Assembly: GCF_046098205.1 (NCBI RefSeq) | Contig: NZ_JBJURJ010000011.1 | Coordinates: 62,001 to 126,000, forward strand | Length of the DNA: 64,000 bases | Origin: Paenibacillus_AR mesotrionivorans | GTDB taxonomy: Bacteria; Bacillota; Bacilli; Paenibacillales; NBRC-103111 | Direction: 5' to 3' | Part shown: piece after piece, positions 51,934 to 59,638 of the stretch | Layout of the letters: the number at the start of each line of letters is the position of its first letter | Numbering within the stretch: position 1 is the stretch's first letter | The notes under the pieces: generated by a model | What the model was told of the DNA's origin: nothing | Seen by the model: the letters and a program-made list of their open reading frames with translations, nothing else | Database searches by the model: none | Program-made: the position numbers and the translations under genes

Positions 51934-52947
51934 ATGCATGTATTGATACCGGCTTATGAACCCGACCAACGTCTGCTGGAGCTGATCCTCCAGTTAAAAG
52001 CCTCCGGAATGTCCGACATTCTGGTGGTAGACGACGGAAGTGGGGAACACTATGCCTCCTTATTCCGGGCCGCCCAATTGGAGGGCTGCACCGTACTGGC
52101 CCATCCGGTGAACCGGGGCAAGGGCCGGGCGCTCAAAACCGGCTTCCGCCACCTGCTGGATATGGGCCGGGCGGATGCGGTGGTTTGTGCGGACAGCGAC
52201 GGCCAGCATTTGCCCAGGGATATTATGCGGGTGGCCCAGGCTGCCCAGGAGGCGGCGGACCGGATGGTGCTGGGCAGCCGCCAGTTTACCGGCAAGGTCC
52301 CCCTGCGCAGCAGCGTAGGCAATACGGCCACCCGGAAGATTTATTCCTTCCTTTCGGGTATCCCCCTGCAGGATACGCAGACCGGGCTGCGGGGATACCC
52401 GCCGGAGATGCTGGAGTGGCTCTGCCAAGTGCCGGGAGAACGGTTCGAATACGAAATGAACCTGCTGCTACAGGCCCCCGGAGCAGGCTATTTCTTCCGC
52501 GAGCTGCCCATAGAAACCGTCTATATCGACCACAACAGCTCCTCCCACTTCCGCCCCTTGGCAGATTCCCTGAAAATCTACTGGCCTATCGCCAAGTTCG
52601 GCTCCATATCCCTGATCTCCGCCCTGCTGGACATCCTCCTCCTGATGCTGATCCAATCCGGCACCGGCAGCTTGCTGCTAGCCGTATGGGGGGCGCGTTT
52701 GTGCAGCGCAGCTTTTAACTATGCCATGAACAAAACCTTCGTATTCACCAGCGGCAAACCGACACCGATGGGGCGGTCCATGCCCAAATATATCGCCTTA
52801 GCAGGCATCATCCTGCTGTTGAATTACGGCCTGATGTCCCTCTTATTCGGACAAGCAGGGCTCCCTCTCCTGGCAGCCAAGCTGCTGACAGAGGCCATGC
52901 TGTTCCTCTTCAGCTATTGGTGCCAGCAGCGTTTTGTATACGCGTAA
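51934..52947 (+). CDS. GT2 glycosyltransferase fused to GtrA-like membrane domain
   Basis: This gene encodes 337 residues with GGAGG 8 nt before the ATG. Residues 1-215 are a GT-A glycosyltransferase: HVLIPAYEPD, ILVVDDGSG, NRGKGRALKTGF, VCADSDGQH (DxD), LGSRQF and QDTQTGLRGYP. Residues about 220-337 form four membrane helices of the GtrA type, with MNKTFVFTSG and WCQQRFVYA at the conserved loops. Such fusions make polyprenyl-phosphate sugars and help flip them. Together with the upstream phosphodiester glycosidase it may decorate or trim wall polymers. A perfect terminator immediately follows. Confidence 0.93.
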   Translation: MHVLIPAYEPDQRLLELILQLKASGMSDILVVDDGSGEHYASLFRAAQLEGCTVLAHPVNRGKGRALKTGFRHLLDMGRADAVVCADSDGQHLPRDIMRVAQAAQEAADRMVLGSRQFTGKVPLRSSVGNTATRKIYSFLSGIPLQDTQTGLRGYPPEMLEWLCQVPGERFEYEMNLLLQAPGAGYFFRELPIETVYIDHNSSSHFRPLADSLKIYWPIAKFGSISLISALLDILLLMLIQSGTGSLLLAVWGARLCSAAFNYAMNKTFVFTSGKPTPMGRSMPKYIALAGIILLLNYGLMSLLFGQAGLPLLAAKLLTEAMLFLFSYWCQQRFVYA

Positions 52948-52970
52948 AAGGGGCTCCGGGAGCCCCTTTT
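52946..52970 (+). terminator. Terminator overlapping the GT2-GtrA stop codon
   Basis: AAAAGGGGCTCC (52946-52957) pairs with GGAGCCCCTTTT (52959-52970). The first A residues belong to the stop codon. Confidence 0.88.
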
Positions 52971-52971
52971 G

Positions 52972-53463
52972 TGCACTATCCCCTTTGCTCAGGGCGAGCG
53001 CCTCTTTTCATGCACTATCCCCTTTGCTCAGGGACGAGCGTTCCTTTCATGCATTATCCCCTTTACTCAGGGCGAGCGTCTCTTTTCATGCACTATCCCC
53101 TTTGCTCAGGGACGAGCGTCTCTTTTCATGCACTATCCCCTTTACTCAGGGCGAGCGTCTCTTTTCATGCACTATCCCCTTTGCTCAGGGCGAGCGTCTC
53201 TTTTCATGCACTATCCCCTTTGCTCAGGGCGAGCGTCTCTTTTCATGCATTATCCCCTTTGCTCAGGGCGAGCGTCTCTTTTCATGCACTATCCCCTTTG
53301 CTCAGGGCGAGCGTCTCTTTTCATGCACTATCCCCTTTGCTCAGGGCGAGCGTCTCTTTTCATGCACTATCCCCTTTGCTCAGGGCGAGCGTCTCTTTTC
53401 ATGCACTATCCCCTTTGCTCAGGGGGGACGTTCCATTCCTCTCATTATCCCTTTCGTTCAGGA
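52972..53463 (-). repeat. 39-bp tandem repeat array (twelve copies plus one degenerate)
   Basis: Twelve near-identical units with the core TGCACTATCCCCTTTGCTCA repeat every 39 bp (40 bp in two copies with GGGACGAG), and a thirteenth degenerate copy follows. Because 39 is divisible by three, all plus-strand frames stay open across it and give spurious proteins. The array is contiguous, without unique spacers. In the opposite orientation the core reads TGAGCAAAGGGGATAGTGCA, matching single copies at 53487 and 22372. Confidence 0.97.
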
Positions 53464-53486
53464 TCAGAAAAGATCGGGGATGGGGC

Positions 53487-53518
53487 GGGTTCCTGAGCCA
53501 AGGGGATAGTGTCCGAAA
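53487..53518 (+). repeat. Inverted single copy of the array unit
   Basis: TGAGCCAAGGGGATAGTGTC and a following GAAAAG match the reverse complement of the array unit. With the degenerate thirteenth copy it can form a long hairpin capping the array. Confidence 0.75.
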
Positions 53519-53588
53519 AGGAGCAAAAACCCCCTCTACACCGGAGGGGGTCTACGTCAAGAGCGGTCGGATGCAAGCCAAATTCCCC

Positions 53589-56255
53589 CTATCCCTGGGG
53601 TTTTGGCCTGACCCGGTTAGTGGGGATTGCCTCCAGGGGATTATCCGGCCAGTAATGCTTGGGATACCGGCCCTTGAGGTCCTTTTTCACGTCAAAATAG
53701 GTTTCCCGCCAGAAGCCTGCCAGGTCCCGGGTAACCTGCACCGGGCGTTGGGCCGGGGACAGCAGATGGATCACCACCGGCACCCGTCCGCCGCCAATCC
53801 GCGGCGTTTCGGTCAAGCCAAAAAGCTCCTGCAGCCGGACTGCTATAAAAGGCTGGCCCGGGTCGCTGTAATCCACCGGAATCCGCGAGCCGCTGGGCAC
53901 CTGCAAATGGGTTGGGGCATGCCGGTCCAGCTCCTGGCGGCGGCTCCAATCCAACAGCCCCGTTAAGGCCTCCCCCAGATTCACGCGGGTCAAATCCTGC
54001 TTGCTGCGCATTCCTTCCGCATAGGGTCCCAGCCAATCCGGCAAAGCAGCCAACAGCGTCTCCTCCGCAACATCCGGCCAGGACGGATCAGCCAGCTGCA
54101 TAAAACGAAGCCGCTGGAGCAGCTGCCTGGATGCCTTGGTCCAAGGCAGAGCCTCCAGCCCATCCTTGGCGACAGCCGCAAGCAGCGCCCGAGTCACCAG
54201 CGGAGCCGGGGGATTCTGCAGCTGCTTTTCCTTCAGAATCAGCGAACCCAGCCGGAGGCGCTTTTTGGCCCGGACAGCCTGAGCCGCATCCTCCCACTCC
54301 ACTGCTTCCTCTTCCTCCAGCCCTTCGTGCAGGTACGTTTCCAGATGGGCAAGCTCCACCGGCGCCGCCAAATAAATGCGGCTGTCCGCTCCTTGGTCGT
54401 CCAGCTCCGCTGCAACCAAATAAGGAATACCGGCCAGATGCTGGTCAGCCGCCATTACCGCTCCCCGCCCATTGGACAACAGGTACCGTCCACGGGAACG
54501 CTGCTGGCCGATCCGGTCAGGATAAGCAAAAGCAAGCAGCAGTCCGCAATAGGCCAAATCCGCTCCCGAGCTGGAAAGGGCGGGCAGTGGGGCGGTTGCC
54601 AGAGTGGGGCTGCCAGCTGCGGCGGAACCTGCGGGGCTATCAGCTACGGGAGAGCCTTCCGAACTGCCAGCTGCGGGAGAAGCGGCTGGTCGGCGGCCGG
54701 TGTCTGCCTGGGCGCCGCCCAACTCCCGCGCCCACCAGGATGCCTCCGCACGTACCCGCGCCAGAGCCGCCGGGTCGGCCCGGAGTCCCAGACTATGGGC
54801 CTCCCCCCCGGCGTTTCGCAGCGCCTCTACCCGCAGGCGGAGGTCCGCATTGGGTGCGGCACCCTCCGCCGCACGGAGCACGTCACGCTCGCCGAGCAGC
54901 GCAGCGAGCTCGCAGCCCAGGCCTTGAAGGCCCAGCTCCCGGGCCTTCAAGGCCATATGGGCCAGCCGGGGGTGGAGCCCCAGCCCGGCCATGGCCCTGC
55001 CGTGGGGCGTAACGGTGCCGTCCGCCCCAAGTGCACCCAAGCGCTGGAGCAGCGCCCGCGCTTGAGCCAAAGCCGCAGCTGGCGGAGCGTCCAGCCAGCG
55101 CAGCTCCTCCGGCGCGGCGCCCCACGCCGCCAGATCCAGGCATAAAGGCGCCAGATCCGCCTCCAGAATCTCCGGGGTGGTTCGGGCGGGCAGCTGCCCC
55201 TGGTCCTGCTCCGGCCACAGCCGGTAGCAGACACCCGGGCCCTGCCGCCCGGCACGGCCCCTCCGCTGATCGGCGGAGGCCACCGACACCGGCACCGTGT
55301 CCAGCCGGGTCATACCCGTGCGCGGCGAAAAACGCGGCACCCGGGATAACCCCGCGTCCACCACAACGCGGACTCCGTCTACGGTCAGACTGGTTTCGGC
55401 GATGGAGGTGGCCAGCACCACCTTGCGCGTCCCCGGCTGTGCAGGGGCCAGCGCCAGATCCTGTGCCTCCTGCGGCAGGGTTCCGTGCAGCGGCAGAACG
55501 CGGACCGGACCAGCTGCCCCACCGGCCAGTTGGGCGGACAACCTTTCCTCGGTCCGGCGGATTTCACCCGCTCCGGGCAGGAAAACCAAGATATCCCCCT
55601 GGTTTTCCCGCAGGGCGGTGACTACAGCAGCGGCTGTCCGGTCTTCCAGACGCCCCTCCGGGCGTTTAGGCAGGTAACGGGTTTCTACCGGATACGCCCG
55701 GCCCGCGCTCACCACAACCGGCGCCTCTCCCATCAAAGCGGCTACCGGCTCCGCCTCCAGAGTGGCGGACATGACCACCAGCCTCAGGTCGTCCCGCAGG
55801 AGCTCCTGGGCCTGCAGACACAGCGCCAGCCCCAAATCGGCATGGAGGCTGCGCTCGTGGAATTCGTCGAAGAGCACCGCCGCCACTCCCGACAGCTCCG
55901 GGTCCTCCTGGAGCATCCGGGTCAGCACCCCTTCGGTGATAACTTCAATCCGGGTTTTGGATCCCACCCGTGTGTCCATCCTCACCCTGTAGCCGACGGT
56001 TTGCCCGACCGGTTCACCCAACGATGCCGCCATATAGCGGGCTGCCGAACGGGCCGCCAGCCGTCTGGGCTCCAGCATCAGAATCCGTTTGCCCACCGCC
56101 CACGTCTCCTCCAGAAGTGCCAGCGGCACTCTGGTGGTTTTACCCGCGCCCGGAGGAGCCACCAAAACCGCACCGCACCCATCCCGAAGCGCATCCTTCA
56201 AGGAAGGGAGCGCTTCATCCACCGGCAATCCTGCGTTTTCCCGACCACTCACCAT
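53589..56255 (-). CDS. hrpB: ATP-dependent helicase HrpB
   Basis: This gene encodes 888 residues from ATG 56255 with AAAGGGG about 5 nt upstream (a GTG one codon later is also possible). Helicase motifs: GAVLVAPPGAGKTTRVPLALL (Walker A), EPRRLAARSAARYMA (Ia), DEFHERSLHAD (a DEAH-box variant, DEFH), VMSATLEAEPVA (III), TSIAETSLTVDGV (V) and QRRGRAGRQGPGVCYRLW (VI). The C-terminal HrpB-specific domain ends IPTNRVRPKP. A low-complexity Ala/Ser/Pro/Gly insert (near 54580-54720) makes the protein longer than the usual 820-850 residues. HrpB is a DEAH/RHA-type helicase of unclear bacterial role. It is monocistronic, divergent from the MerR fusion gene. Confidence 0.94.
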   Translation of the reverse strand: MVSGRENAGLPVDEALPSLKDALRDGCGAVLVAPPGAGKTTRVPLALLEETWAVGKRILMLEPRRLAARSAARYMAASLGEPVGQTVGYRVRMDTRVGSKTRIEVITEGVLTRMLQEDPELSGVAAVLFDEFHERSLHADLGLALCLQAQELLRDDLRLVVMSATLEAEPVAALMGEAPVVVSAGRAYPVETRYLPKRPEGRLEDRTAAAVVTALRENQGDILVFLPGAGEIRRTEERLSAQLAGGAAGPVRVLPLHGTLPQEAQDLALAPAQPGTRKVVLATSIAETSLTVDGVRVVVDAGLSRVPRFSPRTGMTRLDTVPVSVASADQRRGRAGRQGPGVCYRLWPEQDQGQLPARTTPEILEADLAPLCLDLAAWGAAPEELRWLDAPPAAALAQARALLQRLGALGADGTVTPHGRAMAGLGLHPRLAHMALKARELGLQGLGCELAALLGERDVLRAAEGAAPNADLRLRVEALRNAGGEAHSLGLRADPAALARVRAEASWWARELGGAQADTGRRPAASPAAGSSEGSPVADSPAGSAAAGSPTLATAPLPALSSSGADLAYCGLLLAFAYPDRIGQQRSRGRYLLSNGRGAVMAADQHLAGIPYLVAAELDDQGADSRIYLAAPVELAHLETYLHEGLEEEEAVEWEDAAQAVRAKKRLRLGSLILKEKQLQNPPAPLVTRALLAAVAKDGLEALPWTKASRQLLQRLRFMQLADPSWPDVAEETLLAALPDWLGPYAEGMRSKQDLTRVNLGEALTGLLDWSRRQELDRHAPTHLQVPSGSRIPVDYSDPGQPFIAVRLQELFGLTETPRIGGGRVPVVIHLLSPAQRPVQVTRDLAGFWRETYFDVKKDLKGRYPKHYWPDNPLEAIPTNRVRPKPQG

Positions 56256-56346
56256 GTCCACCCCTTTTTTTCTGCCGGCATCTGGCTCTCCCGGAGCCTC
56301 CCCGCTATACTGTACATACAATTCCCCCGAAGGAAGGAGTTTGCAT

Positions 56347-57315
56347 ATGGATACCTTCCACATTACAGAAGCTGCCCGCCGTTTGGGCATCAGCACCAGG
56401 ACCATCCGGTTTTACGAGGAAAAAGGGCTGCTCACCCTCTCCAAAGACCCCGAAAACGGCTACCGTCTGTTCAGTCCGCATGATCTGCTCCGTTTGGAGA
56501 CCATCCTGGTGCTCCGGGAGTCCGGCCTGTCCATTCCCGATCTCTCCAATGTGCTGGCAACCTACGGAATGGGACAAGAGGAGGAGAGTCTGTATCTGCT
56601 TGAGCTCCAACGCTCCCTCTTGTATGCCCGCCGGCTGGATCTGGACAACCAGATCCGCATGAATGAAGAACTGATCCGCAGCTTCTCCGGTACGGGCATG
56701 CAGCTGACACCCTCGCTTCATCATCAAGCAGAGGATATCCGCAAACAACGGGAGCTGCGCAGCAGCTGGACCGACCACTACCGCTTTGATCTGTTGGCCG
56801 AGAGCTTCGACGCCCAATTGACAGAGGACAGCACCTGGTATCCGGGCTACAAAGATGCCCTCCGGCTGATGGCCGGGCTGCTTGACCCGAAGCCGGGCGA
56901 GTCCGGTCTAGACATCGGCACCGGTACAGGCAACCTTGCAGAGGCGATGAACCGTTATGGCCCTATTATGAAGGGCATCGACCAATCCCGGAGGATGCTG
57001 CAGGTATGCCGCCGCAAATTCCCCATGATGGAAACCAAGCTGGGCAATGCCTTGGCGATCCCGTACGATGGCGGCAGCTTCGATTTTGCTGCAAGCGGCT
57101 ATGTGTTCCATTTGCTTTCTCCCGAAGAGCGCTGCCAAGCATTGGCGGAGCTGCTGCGCGTCCTTAAGCCGGAGGGCCGGTTTGCCGTCTGTGCTCTCCT
57201 GCCGGAGGAGGACTGGTCCTTCGTCTCCACCTTTCACTCAAGGCTGCAGATCAGGCTCCACTCGCTTCCCGGGCAAAAGAATGTTCATGTGTTATATGCG
57301 GCGAAAACCTGTTGA
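56347..57315 (+). CDS. MerR regulator fused to SAM-dependent methyltransferase domain
   Basis: This gene encodes 322 residues from ATG 56347 with AAGGAG 7 nt upstream. Residues 1-75 are a MerR winged helix (TFHITEAARRLGISTRTIRFYEEKGLLTLSKDPENGYRLF), followed by the usual dimer helix to about 125. Residues about 175-322 form a class I methyltransferase: SGLDIGTGTGNLAEAMN (motif I), IKGIDQSRRML-type strand 2 end, YDGGSFDFAASGYVFHLL and LRVLKPEGRFAVCALL. MerR proteins usually carry small ligand-binding domains here; a whole methyltransferase is unusual and might sense SAM, SAH or its methyl acceptor. Its stop codon overlaps a MerR-type promoter of the next gene. Confidence 0.88.
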   Translation: MDTFHITEAARRLGISTRTIRFYEEKGLLTLSKDPENGYRLFSPHDLLRLETILVLRESGLSIPDLSNVLATYGMGQEEESLYLLELQRSLLYARRLDLDNQIRMNEELIRSFSGTGMQLTPSLHHQAEDIRKQRELRSSWTDHYRFDLLAESFDAQLTEDSTWYPGYKDALRLMAGLLDPKPGESGLDIGTGTGNLAEAMNRYGPIMKGIDQSRRMLQVCRRKFPMMETKLGNALAIPYDGGSFDFAASGYVFHLLSPEERCQALAELLRVLKPEGRFAVCALLPEEDWSFVSTFHSRLQIRLHSLPGQKNVHVLYAAKTC

Positions 57316-57342
57316 CCTTCACGCAGCGTGAACCTGTATAGT
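57312..57342 (+). promoter_or_regulatory. MerR-type promoter with 19-bp spacer and dyad
   Basis: -35 TTGACC (57312-57317) and -10 TATAGT (57337-57342) are separated by 19 bp, the elongated spacing typical of MerR-activated promoters. The spacer holds the dyad TTCACGCAGCGTGAA (57318-57332). The -35 overlaps the stop codon of the MerR fusion gene. Confidence 0.8.
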
Positions 57343-57388
57343 GAAACCAACGCCGGCCGGCCAACACTTATGCAGGAGGAACAGTCTT

Positions 57389-58078
57389 ATGCCCGATCAT
57401 GAACATGTTTACAACCGGCAAGCACATTTGTACGACCAAATGATTTCCCGCCAGCCCAGTCTGCTGCCCGCTTTACTCCGCATCCGCCCCTTGGAGGGGC
57501 TGGATATGGTAGATACAGGAGCCGGCACAGGCCGCCTGGCTGCGGTTTTGGCTCCTTTTGCCCATACGCTCGCGGTGTTTGACCGTTCGGAGGCCATGCT
57601 TCATCTCACCCGGCAAAAACTTGTCCCCCCGCTTTCCACCGAAAAGCTCCGCTACGGAACTGCCGACCACCGATGCCTGCCCGTTGGCGACAGCACTGCC
57701 GATCTGATAACAGCCGGGTGGACCGTCTGCTACCTGGCCAGCAGCAATCATGCGGACTGGCAAATCGCTCTGGAGCGCACTCTTGCAGAATTCCGGCGGA
57801 TTCTCCGGCCGGGCGGGACCATCGTGATTCTGGAAACTATGGGCACCGGTACGGACGGACCGCAGGCGCCGGATTTTCTAACCGGTTATTATCAACAGTT
57901 GGAGAACACGTATGGCTTCACCTTTTCCCTGCTGCCGATGGATTACACCTTCGAGAGCGTTGAAGAGGCGGTGGAGCTCACGGAATTTTTCTTCGGCGAA
58001 GCCTTGTCCCGGCAGGTCCGGGCCAAGGGGGTTCCGGTTGTCCGCGAGTGGGCGGGCATGTGGACGCTGACGGTGTAA
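57389..58078 (+). CDS. Class I SAM-dependent methyltransferase
   Basis: This gene encodes 229 residues from ATG 57389 with GGAGG 9 nt upstream. Motif I is LDMVDTGAGTGRLAAVLAP (about 34-52), strand 2 ends in LAVFDRSEAML, and RILRPGGTIVILETMGTG (about 140-157) is the post-core motif of the UbiE/MenG-like group. A C-terminal segment (TGYYQQLENTYGF) follows. The substrate is unknown. It is 73 nt behind the MerR fusion gene and is preceded by a MerR-type promoter, so it is most likely the regulated target. The regulator and target both having methyltransferase domains suggests a shared ligand. Confidence 0.9.
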   Translation: MPDHEHVYNRQAHLYDQMISRQPSLLPALLRIRPLEGLDMVDTGAGTGRLAAVLAPFAHTLAVFDRSEAMLHLTRQKLVPPLSTEKLRYGTADHRCLPVGDSTADLITAGWTVCYLASSNHADWQIALERTLAEFRRILRPGGTIVILETMGTGTDGPQAPDFLTGYYQQLENTYGFTFSLLPMDYTFESVEEAVELTEFFFGEALSRQVRAKGVPVVREWAGMWTLTV

Positions 58079-58120
58079 GTCTTGGGTTGAGGAGGCGGTT
58101 TCTCCCGGCAGCGTCTTTTG

Positions 58121-59026
58121 TCAGGCGGCTTCGCAGGCTTCCGCCCGGGTGCGGCTTGCCTTGGCTGCTGCACGCAAGGAGGACCATGTGTACACTACCA
58201 GCGCCGCCCAAATCAGCCCGAAGCTGATCCAACGCGCCGTGTCAAAGGTTTCGTGATACACCGCCACGCCGAGAATCAGCGTAATCGTCGGTCCCACGTA
58301 TTGGATAAAGCCGATGGTGGACAGAGAAAGTGTGGCCGCCGCTTTGGCGAACCAGAATAATGGCATAACGGTGGCCGCCCCTGCCAGCAATAGCAGAATC
58401 CAATGCCAGGTGTCCAGGCTGCCTGTGCCGGCGTGCCCGGTAAACTGGGTGTATAACAGATAGATGGCCGCCAGAGGTGCGACAAAGGTTGTTTCCCATG
58501 CCAGTCCAAGGGTGGCGTCTACGTTGGCTTTTTTCTTGATCAAGCCGTAGAGGGCAAAGCTGGCCGCCAGCACCAGGGATATCCACGGCAGCCGGCCATG
58601 CTCGATGGTCACCACAGCTACACCGGTAAAGGCAAGCGCAATCGCTGCCCACTGTCCGGCATGGAGCCGCTCCTTCAGGAACAGCACACCCAGCAGCACG
58701 TTCAGCAGCGGATTCATATAATAACCGAGGCTGGTTTCCACCATATGCCCGTTGTTCACCGCCCAGATGAACACCAGCCAGTTGGTGCTGATGAGAATCG
58801 AAGCCAGCCCCAGGTAACGGGCCGTCCGCCTGTTCCGGACCACCTGGCGGTATTCGCTGAAGCGGCGGGAAATGAGCAGAATCCCCATCAGAAAGACCAG
58901 GGACCACACCATCCGGTGTCCTAGTATTTCCCACGCCGGCACCGAGTCCAGCGCCTTCCAATATAGCGGGAGAAACCCCCACGCCAAATATGCCAGCAAG
59001 GCATATGTAAATCCTTTGGTGTTCAT
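58121..59026 (-). CDS. rarD: RarD-family EamA transporter
   Basis: This gene encodes 301 residues with ten membrane helices and the EamA repeat. The start NTKGFTYALLAYLAWGFLPLYWKAL, HRMVWSLVF, STNWLVFIWAVNNGHMVETSLGYYMNPL and FIQYVGPTITLILGV are characteristic of RarD. RarD proteins belong to the drug/metabolite transporter superfamily; the E. coli name refers to a chloramphenicol-sensitivity phenotype, but substrates are unknown. The gene is convergent with the methyltransferase gene and has no partner on its strand. The start is preceded by a purine-rich AAGGA stretch. Confidence 0.93.
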   Translation of the reverse strand: MNTKGFTYALLAYLAWGFLPLYWKALDSVPAWEILGHRMVWSLVFLMGILLISRRFSEYRQVVRNRRTARYLGLASILISTNWLVFIWAVNNGHMVETSLGYYMNPLLNVLLGVLFLKERLHAGQWAAIALAFTGVAVVTIEHGRLPWISLVLAASFALYGLIKKKANVDATLGLAWETTFVAPLAAIYLLYTQFTGHAGTGSLDTWHWILLLLAGAATVMPLFWFAKAAATLSLSTIGFIQYVGPTITLILGVAVYHETFDTARWISFGLIWAALVVYTWSSLRAAAKASRTRAEACEAA

Positions 59027-59149
59027 TCCTTATATCCTCCTGTCCGAGCCCAAAATTCCATGGCGCCATGGCCATGCTTTGTCAAACTAAAGGCTAATTA
59101 TAGCACACTGTTCCGGATTTGGGACGGGGGCCGGATCAGCTGTTTTTGC

Positions 59150-59345
59150 CAGAATGCCGAAATGCAAAAGTGCAGGTAAATTCTTCGATTCGCGCCAAAA
59201 TGACAGGCCATCCTGCAAAAGTGCATCTATTTCGGCGCAGATACGTCCAAATTGCGGTTCAGGGTAAAAATAACTGCACTTTTGCAGGAAGAGGTCCGAA
59301 TTCAACGTTGGCCAAGAAAATAACTGCACTTTTGCAGGAAGCATG
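59150..59345. repeat. Four copies of a TGCACTTTTGCA element in two orientations
   Basis: TGCAAAAGTGCA occurs at 59163-59174 and 59214-59225, and its reverse complement TGCACTTTTGCA at 59275-59286 and 59325-59336, the last two inside identical AAATAACTGCACTTTTGCAG contexts. The opposed pairs could fold back on each other. A stretch of three to four ATTCTGGG units follows at about 59372-59404. Confidence 0.75.
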
Positions 59346-59456
59346 CGGAGCGAGGCAGGCGCAGGGTTTGAAAGTCTGGGATTCTGGGATTCTGGGATTC
59401 TGGGTTTCGGGGCTGCAGAGGACCGAGTTCCCTCCTGCCTCCTGACCACAGCAAAC

Positions 59457-59486
59457 AGGCCGTCCATCCGGACGGCCTATTTTTTA
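59457..59486. terminator. Hairpin with T run downstream of the chemoreceptor gene
   Basis: AGGCCGTCC (59457-59465) pairs with GGACGGCCT (59470-59478). The T run is on the plus-strand side; on the minus strand, where the chemoreceptor transcript arrives, only a short GTTTG follows, so its direction is uncertain. Confidence 0.55.
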
Positions 59487-59494
59487 TGCCGAGG

Positions 59495-59638
59495 CTGCTG
59501 CCAGCGCTCCACGGCTATTCCTTACTCTAATTCTGCTGCCAGCGCTCCACGGCTATTCCTTGCTCTAATTCTGCTGCCAGCACTCCGCGCTATTCCTCAC
59601 TCGTAATCTGCTTTCAGCGCTCCGCGGCTATTCCTTCA
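59495..59638. repeat. Four 38-bp tandem repeats overlapping the chemoreceptor 3' end
   Basis: Four units with the core CTGCTGCCAGCGCTCCACGG followed by CTATTCCTTACTC repeat every 37-38 bp. The fourth, more divergent unit includes the chemoreceptor stop codon (59628-59630), so the array appears to extend outward from the gene end. Confidence 0.8.

Noticed and set aside
52972..53463. CRISPR array
   Set aside because: Units are contiguous without unique spacers, and no cas gene is present.
52917..53966. Three overlapping plus-strand frames with 13-residue repeats
   Set aside because: The 39-bp array is non-coding in appearance: all three frames are open, there is no proper start, and it follows a terminator between convergent genes.
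59087..59467. Frames on both strands in the gap right of rarD
   Set aside because: They translate the TGCACTTTTGCA and ATTCTGGG repeats and have no ribosome sites.
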